Assembly: GCF_004682015.1 (NCBI RefSeq)
Contig: NZ_SMLM01000004.1
Coordinates: forward strand, 124,001 to 188,000
Direction of reading: 5' to 3'
DNA: 64,000 bases
Origin: Ramlibacter henchirensis
Lineage (GTDB): Bacteria; Pseudomonadota; Gammaproteobacteria; Burkholderiales; Burkholderiaceae_C
The notes under the pieces are model-generated. The model did no database searches, was not told the DNA's origin, and worked only from the letters and a program-made list of their open reading frames with translations. This document shows positions 43,782 through 50,356 of the stretch, piece by piece (position 1 is the stretch's first letter; every line of letters starts with the position of its first letter). The translations under genes and the position numbers were made by a program.

Positions 43782-44743
43782 GGGCACTTATAAGGCAGTG
43801 GCCCCCGCGCGTAGATCTGGCCGTAAAGCTTCGCCCGCATCTCCTGCATATCGCTCTCAGCCTCATACGGTGCTTCAGCACTTTCCACGCCTTTGCTGTT
43901 GCGGAAGTACACCGACCAAGTGCTGTACGCGAGCGTACTATTGTCCGGATTTTGAGCCTGCCGCCACCGGTCTAGCGGCACGGGTTCGTCAAACATAGAA
44001 GGATCGATGACCCAAAGCTCGTCATCTTGCTGAACGACTGGGGCAACGTGGTACGACCACTCCACTTTGCATTCTGGAGTATTGTTGCTCCTGGCCGAAA
44101 GCTCGGTGCCTGCTCCAGCGTAGTGCCACACCTTTGCCACGACGTCGGTAGGATCTGCGTCAAGATGGCGTTCGATTATTCGGCACATCTCGTGAGCCCG
44201 CGCCCAGCAGCCGTTCGCAGGGTACTGAAAAGGAATGTGAGGCTGACGGCGCACGATGTCGAAGAACTCGCTGGCTTTCTTGCGCGGGACTGCTCTGAGT
44301 TTCTTGATCGGCTCGGTGCTGTGAACGACAGGGCCGCCTAGTTCCCGCGCAGCTTTGTCCGTCTGCCGAGCCCAGCGCACCTCGTTTGTGGCCGGATCGA
44401 TAACCATCTCGTAAGTCTTACCCGGCTCCAGCGGCGACTCAGTCTTCAACTTATGGCGGGCGTGACTTGCAGTCAGGGACGCGCGTCCGTTACTGATCTC
44501 AAGTACCTTGTGGACTTCTACAGCGCCGACTGATAACAGCACGCCTTCCCGCTGAATTGAGAACAACGGCTCCTGCGTGCGGGTTGCAAGCCTTTCCAGG
44601 GTGCCCAGCAGCTCAGACCGCTGGAGCTCACCGAAGTAGCTCGAACCGACCTGACGGGCAAGACTCAGTTCGTGAGCTGATCTCCCGAATCTCACTTCGA
44701 CTTCCCCGCGCTCACGTGGGTCGATGTTCTTCTCTTCGGACAT
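43778..44743 (-). CDS. Protein-glutaminase-like deamidase
   Basis: The C-terminal half holds the Cys-His-Asp triad of bacterial protein glutaminases: Cys in PANGCWARAHEMCRIIE (about 179), His in WSYHVAPVV (about 230) and Asp in LWVIDPSMFDEP (about 246). These enzymes convert protein glutamine to glutamate; relatives serve as toxins and effectors. The N-terminal 150 residues are a separate mixed domain. There is no signal peptide, so secretion, if any, would need a dedicated system. GGGAG lies seven bases before the ATG. A small coupled gene follows. Confidence 0.78.
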   Translation of the reverse strand: MSEEKNIDPRERGEVEVRFGRSAHELSLARQVGSSYFGELQRSELLGTLERLATRTQEPLFSIQREGVLLSVGAVEVHKVLEISNGRASLTASHARHKLKTESPLEPGKTYEMVIDPATNEVRWARQTDKAARELGGPVVHSTEPIKKLRAVPRKKASEFFDIVRRQPHIPFQYPANGCWARAHEMCRIIERHLDADPTDVVAKVWHYAGAGTELSARSNNTPECKVEWSYHVAPVVQQDDELWVIDPSMFDEPVPLDRWRQAQNPDNSTLAYSTWSVYFRNSKGVESAEAPYEAESDMQEMRAKLYGQIYARGPLPYKCP

Positions 44744-45025
44744 GATGGCTCCCGAGATGCGAGAGAAGTGTAGCCCCGCGAGAGCGTGTCATCTACCTCT
44801 GCATAACGGGTGCGGTGCGGCTGTGACTCTTGCGGCGAGACAGTCGACCGCTGCTGCCTCGACGGCTTTTTGATTCGTTGTCGCGACTCGCCCCTCGGTA
44901 GCGATTAACTCATCGATTTCCAAGCAACTTTGAGTAGAACAACATGAACCCTCTTTACCGGGCCGCCAACAATGAGCAGCATGTGGGGACGATGCCGCTT
45001 CGGCCCGGCAGTACAGGAGGTGACA

Positions 45026-45683
45026 ATGGAGGTAGTGGTAATGACCCTGGGCACGGCGGCCACAGGCGTGTTGGCGGCTCAAGTCCGAACAATGCCACTG
45101 GACCTAGCGGGCAGCTTGAGAAAACTGTTACTTTGGGCATCGCGAGAGCAGCGCGTGACGACCCGGGGCAATTTCGTGTGCTACTGACTCGCGAGGACGA
45201 TGCGAACCTAGGCTTAACCGACCGGGCATCCGTAGCCAGACTCAGCGGAGCAGTCGCCTTTGTGTCGGTCCACTGCAACGGATCTAAGGACCCAACCGTA
45301 CAGCGCAGCTCCGCGTACATTCATGAGCGCGGGTCAGCAGAATCAATGCGGTTGGCAGAGGCCGTACTGAGTCGTGTTCGCGACGTAACTGGGTCACGGC
45401 CTCGACAGGTCCAACGTGCAGCGTGTTCGGCGTACTGCAGCCCGAGAGCCACTTGCCCGAGACAGCCGCGTGTTTGGTGGAGGTGAGCTACATCACCAAC
45501 CCACCTGAGGACCGAAGACTTGCAAGAGACGACTACCGCCGCCAATTGGCAGCCGCAATTCTCAATGGTATCTCTGACTTCCTAAGCGCAGCTGCACCGG
45601 AGGGCGTACAGCTTGAATCCCCATCAGACTTGCCTCTCGTGCCTGGCACAGAGGATGCAGCCGAGGTGGCGTTGGAGGAGTGA
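45026..45683 (+). pseudogene. N-acetylmuramoyl-L-alanine amidase with two frameshifts
   Basis: ATG 45026 after AGGAGGTGACA begins MEVVVM; one base is missing before the expected DPGHGGHRRVGGSSPNNATG, which continues in another frame through LTREDDANLGLTDRASVARL and FVSVHCNGS. Near 45420 a second shift leads to VFGVLQPESHLPETAACLVE and VSYITNPPEDRRLARDDYRR. These are the zinc ligands and substrate loop of Amidase_3 enzymes, which cleave peptidoglycan side chains. As written the gene cannot make a full protein, so it is a recent pseudogene or carries sequencing errors. Confidence 0.75.
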
Positions 45684-45776
45684 GCCTTGAGTTTCGCTGC
45701 GACTTTGATTTGCCACACGCGCAGGAATGAGTGCCTCGCTAACCAGGATTGAAGATGAGCGGTCCTCCTGCCTGGG

Positions 45777-45799
45777 GGACTGAGAGTCCGTCGGTTCGG
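45777..45799 (+). repeat. Anticodon-arm-like hairpin, copy 11
   Basis: GGACT-GAG-AGTCC followed by GTCGGTTCGG, about 95 bases after the amidase stop. It resembles a tRNA anticodon arm running into a T-loop. Confidence 0.45.
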
Positions 45800-45835
45800 A
45801 ATAAGGCCGCGGCTTCCTTGCGGCTTGCGCGCCTT

Positions 45836-46114
45836 TTAGTCGGTTCCTTGGAACCTGCGTAGCTGCTTCTCACAAATGGCTCGGGCTTCTTCGTAGGTTG
45901 CTGTCGGCCGACCTTCGCGAGTGTCGCGTCTGACCAGCTCTGAGTAGATGTCTATGACTCGCTTCAGACCTCCAGCAGGATATCGCGAACGCCAAAGTGC
46001 CTGCGGCCCCTTGTATGACTTCTTTGCTTCTTCTGGGAGGAGCAGTCGGTTGAATCGGCGAATCTCACGCCGGCCGGTTCCGAGCAGATGTCGCTCGCTA
46101 GAGAACTGCGCGGC
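45836..46114 (-). CDS. Open frame without clear start, downstream of the TIR gene
   Basis: The reverse frame is open from a TAA at 46115-46117 to the TAA at 45836-45838 and reads RHLLGTGRREIRRFNRLLLP then EEAKKSYKGPQALWRSRYPA and on to RRFQGTD. The composition is protein-like and helical, but no ATG or GTG start is visible, so it may be a 5'-truncated gene or start at a rare codon. It lies about 30 bases after the TIR gene on the same strand and could be a third component. Function unknown. Confidence 0.4.
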   Translation of the reverse strand, partial: AAQFSSERHLLGTGRREIRRFNRLLLPEEAKKSYKGPQALWRSRYPAGGLKRVIDIYSELVRRDTREGRPTATYEEARAICEKQLRRFQGTD

Positions 46115-46141
46115 TTAGCCGCACTATGACTGCCAGGACGG

Positions 46142-47233
46142 TCAAGATACCCGCCGATTTGCAATCTCCTTAGCAACTTCATCGGCAATCTTGTCGTACA
46201 AGGCCTCCTGCTCAATAGGCGTCATACCCAAAAGAGGCGTCGCTGGGTCATTGGCCGCTTGAAATGTGCTCAAGATCGGATCCCGCCGGAAACCGCAGGG
46301 CTTAACAATTACAGGAAGAATCCTTAGCCCGTTAGAGTCGGCCTTAACCAGCAGGGGAGGCAATTCGTTGTTCACAATGAAGTCAGAGGCCAGGAAATCT
46401 GCGCTTATGAGTAATACGGCTATTACTGCTTCATTGAGATTCTGCTCGATTTCCGCCTTCCACTTGTCACCTGTCCGCAGCCTCTTGTCTGACCAGCAAA
46501 CAACCGTGTTGGCCCTTTCGAGGGGCTTCAGATGGACCAGCAGCCTCTCAACACACTGAGTGTCCACATGGCTGTACGAAATGAAGAGCTTCGGGCGCTC
46601 ATTTCGCTTCACCTCTGAAATCACAAATGGCTGAGCAGCTTCAGCCAAGATTGTGGCGACATTTCGGTCTACCCTTTGTGCCTCCCGCTCCTCTACCTGC
46701 GATCCCGCCGCGCGCTTGGTTCCATGCGCCAAAAAGTCGATCACATCCACTCTAGTGACGCCCTGCTGATGCAAGTAGTAGACTGCGTGCGAGTCCTTTT
46801 CTCCGAAGACGGCTACGAGCAGGTCCACACAGAGTACTTGGCGCCCCTCCTGGTTCGCCGCTTGCACTTGCATGATCGCTCTCTGCACGACTCGCTGGAA
46901 ACCTAGTGTGGGCTGGGTATCAACTTCCTCATTGGCGTCGACTACTGGCGTGTGTTCATCAATGAACAAGCCGAGTCGCGACTTCAGTTCATCTAAGTCA
47001 GCACCACAGGCAGTCAAAGCAACCTTGGAAGAGGGCCCATCGACGAGACCGAACACTAAATGTTCGACAGTGATGAACTCATGGCGACGATCTCGTGCGT
47101 TGACGAAAGCAATGTGCAGCATCACCTCCACTTCCTCGGAGATCAGTGGAGGCTGCTTCTTGTCTTTCGCGGCCTTCGCTCCTGTGGGGGCAGGTGCAGC
47201 GACGCCCCGCTTCTTTCGTGGTGTAGTAGTCAT
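46142..47233 (-). CDS. ClpA N-domain fused to a TIR domain
   Basis: Residues about 29-174 (from the start at 47233) are a near-complete ClpA N-terminal double Clp repeat: LISEEVEVMLHIAFVNARDR, RHEFITVEHL, DTQPTLGFQRVVQRA, FGEKDSHAVYYLHQQGVTRV, ending HGTKR just where ClpA's first AAA+ domain would begin. There is no ATPase. After a linker, residues about 213-320 are a TIR_2-type domain: RPKLFISYSHVD, GDKWKAEIEQNL with the candidate catalytic Glu, and LLISADFLASDF. Bacterial TIR domains often degrade or convert NAD+ on sensing infection. The ClpA part would bind ClpS, adaptors or N-degron-like substrates. The start is uncertain (alternative 47263 or upstream). It is downstream of the EVE-like gene. 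Confidence 0.85.
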   Translation of the reverse strand: MTTTPRKKRGVAAPAPTGAKAAKDKKQPPLISEEVEVMLHIAFVNARDRRHEFITVEHLVFGLVDGPSSKVALTACGADLDELKSRLGLFIDEHTPVVDANEEVDTQPTLGFQRVVQRAIMQVQAANQEGRQVLCVDLLVAVFGEKDSHAVYYLHQQGVTRVDVIDFLAHGTKRAAGSQVEEREAQRVDRNVATILAEAAQPFVISEVKRNERPKLFISYSHVDTQCVERLLVHLKPLERANTVVCWSDKRLRTGDKWKAEIEQNLNEAVIAVLLISADFLASDFIVNNELPPLLVKADSNGLRILPVIVKPCGFRRDPILSTFQAANDPATPLLGMTPIEQEALYDKIADEVAKEIANRRVS

Positions 47234-47363
47234 CTTGTCGTTGTAGAGAGGCTGTCCGCACATTAAGTGCGTGTCGGTGACTTCGATGCATTGCGCATGG
47301 TTTGAAAGCCAATCGCCTGCAGAATTGATGGTTCGGAGGGAGCTGCCCGCACGTGCAAGTTGA

Positions 47364-48455
47364 CTATCCGAGATCCGGGTCATCTTCCTGCGGCAACTGC
47401 GCGGGTTCGTTCTCGCGCTTAATTTTCGCTTTCCGGATCCGCTTGGGCTTTGGCGGATCGATCTTCGAAGTGTCAACCCTCGGGATGTCGACGCGGAGCC
47501 TTTTTTGCACGCGCGAGAAGTCGAAGTCTTTGACTATTTTGATCACGACATCCCAGATCTTCTGTCGCGTGTGCGTGTCTAGCAGGCCGTCTGTTTTGAA
47601 GAATTTGAGGTCACCTCCGAAGAGCATGACGTAGATCACCGCACACCACAGTAAGGACTGAGAGTCCATTGCTACCTGGGCCCAAATGGTTCCCGGAGAC
47701 ATGAACTCCGCCTTTGTCGTGAGGTTCAAGTCCTCACGATGGCGCTTCGGTGTGTGGCCGACTTCAAGCCCTTCCGCTAAGTCGCGTGCAGTTCTCTCAA
47801 TTGCGCTGAGCATCGAAAAGAACTGCGACAGTGAATAGTTGTCCAGTTCCAACGTCTGCTTGATGTTCGCGGAGAGGTACAGATGGTCTCTGTAGGCGAA
47901 GCATGGGTACAGAAGGTGGTATATCGAGTCCCAGTAGTCATCGATGTTGAAGACAGTCTGATGCGCCAGCAGAGTCAGCTGAAGCGCAGCTGGCACCTGC
48001 GTTCGTAGAAGCCGGGGCCCCCAGATGACCTTTCGGCGCAACTCGTGCTCCAGCGCGTAACTCCTGCCGTTCTTGTCGTATATGTAGAGGGATTCACGCG
48101 AGATAAAGGCATCACCCGCTACACGGCCGACTGAGATGCTGCCGGAGTTCAGAGTGACAATCAGGTCTCCCTCGGAGATACCGGAGATGAATGTGCGAGC
48201 CTGATTCGCATGAGAGGTGAGCGATCCTTGCGAACGTTCTGAATCTGCCCGGAGCAGTAGCGCTTCGAGGTTTGGAAGGGTCCCCTGACTGATTGCTCCC
48301 TGTCGGAGTCCTAGCGGGTTCAGGTGGCCTATCGCCATCAGCCCGTGCTCGCGGAAATGTCCGACGTACGCGCCGCCTGAAGCACGCACCACCCAGATGC
48401 GCTCGCCTTCCGGACGTACCGGCAGGAACTCTGGCTCGAAGTCAGTCAAAGTCAC
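47364..48455 (-). CDS. EVE/PUA-like domain protein, putative sensor of the TIR unit
   Basis: The first 120 residues have the look of the N-terminal domain of Mrr-type restriction proteins: RIWVVRASGGAYVGHFREHG, AIGHL, then NQARTFISGISEGDLIVTLN and VGRVAGDAF, a PUA/EVE-like fold that can read modified bases. The rest is helical (about 180-320) with a basic tail (PPKPKRIRKAKIKRE). GTG 48455 was chosen because GGGAGGGG lies four bases upstream; ATG 48485 is the alternative. It ends 130 bases before the ClpA-N/TIR gene on the same strand. A sensor role is inferred. Confidence 0.6.
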   Translation of the reverse strand: MTLTDFEPEFLPVRPEGERIWVVRASGGAYVGHFREHGLMAIGHLNPLGLRQGAISQGTLPNLEALLLRADSERSQGSLTSHANQARTFISGISEGDLIVTLNSGSISVGRVAGDAFISRESLYIYDKNGRSYALEHELRRKVIWGPRLLRTQVPAALQLTLLAHQTVFNIDDYWDSIYHLLYPCFAYRDHLYLSANIKQTLELDNYSLSQFFSMLSAIERTARDLAEGLEVGHTPKRHREDLNLTTKAEFMSPGTIWAQVAMDSQSLLWCAVIYVMLFGGDLKFFKTDGLLDTHTRQKIWDVVIKIVKDFDFSRVQKRLRVDIPRVDTSKIDPPKPKRIRKAKIKRENEPAQLPQEDDPDLG

Positions 48456-48972
48456 TCTTCCCCTCCCGCGCTGTTGAGCTGCCATGATGATAGTCAACAG
48501 CTATCCGGCCGTCACGCGCGCCGCATCGGTGGTCGACTGCGCGACCGTCGTGGGAATCAGTACTTCGGTAGGTGTAGTGGTTCCTCGCGGCAACGTCTCA
48601 GCCGCAGAGGAAACGTCCAACCTGACTGTTCTCAGCGTCGCTAAGCGTGCCTAGGGGGGAGGCTCTCATAGCCAGAACCAAACGCGTCACAGTGTCTTTC
48701 GCAGTGGCTGGGGCCCAGACCATATGTTCGCGGGCAGGAGGTCTGAAGACTGGCCGTCCCAGGGTCGCCGCGGCAGCGGCCTAGTGAGGGGCAGCTAGGC
48801 AAACCGCAAGTTCTTTCGCAGGATGCGGCCTCTGAGTTCGTTTGTTGACGTGCCTAGCTGCCGCGCCTTTTCCCCGCCGGAGGCCGATTCACCAGGGGCG
48901 CTTCGAGCCTGGCGTGGTGTATTCTGGTGTCTTGCGGAGTCCGGCGGCAGCGGACTTGTGTTCGAACCTGGC
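48456..48972. other. Right end of the island, no supported gene
   Basis: About 500 bases between the EVE-like gene and attR. A 54-codon plus frame from 48487 is open but unsupported. The promoter of the minus-strand TIR unit should lie at the left side. Confidence 0.4.
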
Positions 48973-49017
48973 CTGTTAATCCGTAGGTCCCTGGTTCGAG
49001 CCCAGGTCGGGGAGCCA
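48973..49017 (+). repeat. attR: duplicate of the tRNA-Asn 3' end
   Basis: Exact 45-base copy of 1964-2008, from the anticodon loop to CCA. No 5' half of a tRNA precedes it, so it is not a functional tRNA gene but the right attachment site. Confidence 0.93.
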
Positions 49018-49025
49018 AAAAATCA

Positions 49026-49059
49026 AGGGGTTGCGTGCGAACGCAACCCCTTTCTCTTT
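49026..49059 (+). terminator. Rho-independent terminator, original tRNA-Asn terminator
   Basis: Stem AGGGGTTGCGT / ACGCAACCCCT with loop GCGA, then TTCTCTTT, eight bases after attR. It has no gene directly upstream now; before integration it would have followed the tRNA-Asn 3' end. Confidence 0.85.
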
Positions 49060-49111
49060 GCGCGGACGGCGTGCGCGGCGCAAGACTCGAGCGTCTCTCG
49101 CAGCCTTGCGA

Positions 49112-49453
49112 TCAAGCCCTCACCAAAAGCCTCAGAAGAACACTCAGCCTGCTGGGTCGCCCCAGACGCAGCTTGCGGGTGCACTTCGCAACGACCGCTT
49201 GCAGTGCCTCTTCACTGTCGCTGAACGGCCCCGCGGACACTTTCTCGAGGGGCTTCTCGTCCGTCCAGACCGTGTCCGGCCGCTCGGCGAACACCGTGGC
49301 GTAGGCCACGTAGCCGCGGCCGGTCCTGACCGTGTAGCACGCGAGGTGGTGGCCTTCGAGAGGACCGACGAAGTGCTCGGGGGTCGTGGCCACTGTCTCG
49401 AGCCCCGCCGGTGCGGTCTTGGGGTACTCGTCACGGTCTGCAATTGCATCCAT
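49112..49453 (-). CDS. Hypothetical protein (113 aa)
   Basis: The first chromosomal gene after the island, on the minus strand. ATG 49453 opens MDAIADRDEYPKTAPAGLET; the middle contains YTVRTGRGYVAYATVFAERP and DSEEALQAVVAKCTRKL, a small mixed alpha/beta protein without signal peptide. I do not recognise it. A longer frame from 49534 is possible but its N-terminus looks non-coding. Confidence 0.55.
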   Translation of the reverse strand: MDAIADRDEYPKTAPAGLETVATTPEHFVGPLEGHHLACYTVRTGRGYVAYATVFAERPDTVWTDEKPLEKVSAGPFSDSEEALQAVVAKCTRKLRLGRPSRLSVLLRLLVRA

Positions 49454-49634
49454 GCATGGAGCGTACTTTTGCAGTGCATGGCACCGCGAGGGCTTTTTTC
49501 GCGGAACCCAACAACAACTGGGGTGCCGTCTCACTTACGCCACTCGCGGTCGTCGCGGCCAGCATCCTCGTGGCGTGCATACGTTGAGAACTCGTCCTAG
49601 ATCGAACAGCCGAGCCAGGCGGCACGATCCAATC

Positions 49635-49952
49635 GTGTTCAAGCTCCTCGCCCGAATCGTCTCTGCGGTGCAAGACCCCGCCCCGAAAGCGCCGGCGGCG
49701 TCTTCGAAGCGAACTGCTGCGCGCCGCAACAGGGCCGATCTTGCGCGGCAGCGGCCGGCCTTTCCGCTTCCCGCGCCGGAAGTGAAGGAAATCAGCGACG
49801 ACTCTGCCTGGGACCTGTGGGAGCAATCGCAAACGGAGCTGGACAGCCGGATGGGTCCGATTTCCGCGTTCGATTCCGTCAGGACACGGGACGGTTCTCC
49901 CAGCAAAATGTCAGGCATCGACCCCTTCGCCTCGGTTCGCAAGCGGGACTAG
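49635..49952 (+). CDS. Hypothetical protein (105 aa)
   Basis: GTG 49635 opens MFKLLARIVSAVQDPAPKAP, followed by a basic Ala-rich stretch (SSKRTAARRNRADLARQR) and an acidic end with two similar segments, ISAFDSVRTRDG and IDPFASVRKRD. No domain is recognised and the sequence may be largely disordered. It is typical of short Burkholderiales orphans. The start is chosen from codon character only. Confidence 0.5.
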   Translation: MFKLLARIVSAVQDPAPKAPAASSKRTAARRNRADLARQRPAFPLPAPEVKEISDDSAWDLWEQSQTELDSRMGPISAFDSVRTRDGSPSKMSGIDPFASVRKRD

Positions 49953-50026
49953 TCCGTCAGGACCGACACACCGAAATCCTCCGGAAGAGGATGCACCCGG
50001 TCAGCAGCATTGACCCGAGGAGCGCC

Positions 50027-50335
50027 ATGAAAGCCCTGATCGCCCTGCTCCCCACCCTGATGGCGGCCGCATGCGCCAGCGCCCCGCAAGCGACCCAGAC
50101 CGTTGAACGCTATCCCGCCTGGCTGGAGATGAAGCCGGGCTGGGCCGAGACCTGCGCGGCCGAGGGCTGCGTGCCCGTCACGCAGCGCGAGCTGCAGGAG
50201 CTGGCCAACGACGTGCACCAGCGAACCCTGGTGATGTGCCGCAGGTCGCGCCTCTCCGCCATGGTTGCGCCGGAAGCCGGCGCGAGCTTGAGCTTGAACG
50301 ACAGCGTGCTGGTCGCCGGGGCCTGCGAGCACTAG
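50027..50335 (+). CDS. Small lipoprotein-like protein (102 aa)
   Basis: ATG 50027, with CGAGGAG upstream, gives a signal MKALIALLPTLMAAACASAP with a lipobox-like AAAC. The mature part has three further cysteines (ETCAAEGCVPV, VMCRRSR) and helices around TQRELQELANDVHQRT. Function unknown; probably a periplasmic lipid-anchored protein. It ends convergently with the REC-GGDEF-EAL gene. Confidence 0.62.
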   Translation: MKALIALLPTLMAAACASAPQATQTVERYPAWLEMKPGWAETCAAEGCVPVTQRELQELANDVHQRTLVMCRRSRLSAMVAPEAGASLSLNDSVLVAGACEH

Positions 50336-50356
50336 CCCAAGAAGCCGAGCCGCGGG

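Larger units (their letters stand above)
1964..49017 (+). mobile_element. tRNA-Asn genomic island, about 47 kb
   Basis: The region is bounded by an exact 45-bp direct repeat of the tRNA-Asn 3' end and starts with a tyrosine integrase 78 bases after the tRNA. Its content (restriction, abortive infection, IS remnants, many short orphan genes, mixed strands, lower GC by eye) contrasts with the compact GC-rich flanks. No relaxase, type IV secretion, partition or phage structural genes are visible, so it is more likely a non-conjugative or mobilizable island than a complete ICE or prophage. A decayed second integrase near 32 kb suggests a composite of more than one insertion. Confidence 0.92.

Noticed and set aside
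43778..44743. Transglutaminase-type toxin or papain-like protease
   Set aside because: The Cys-His-Asp spacing and GCWARAH / SYHVAP / IDPSM context fit protein glutaminase better, although the folds are related.
5331..45799. Integron attC sites as explanation of the hairpins
   Set aside because: The GTTRRRY/RYYYAAC core motifs of attC are missing and no integron-type integrase is present; kept only as a model to test.
48487..48654. 54-codon plus-strand frame at the right end of the island
   Set aside because: Protein-like but overlaps the alternative start of the EVE-like gene, has no ribosome binding site and no family match.
48961..49017. Second tRNA-Asn gene
   Set aside because: Only the 3' 45 bases are present; the upstream sequence cannot form the D-arm or acceptor stem, so it is attR.
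1964..49017. Conjugative element or prophage
   Set aside because: No relaxase, coupling protein, mating-pair, capsid, terminase or lysis genes are visible; the amidase remnant alone does not make a prophage.
1964..49017. CRISPR array or cas genes
   Set aside because: No regularly spaced identical repeats or Cas motifs; the hairpin elements are far apart and divergent.
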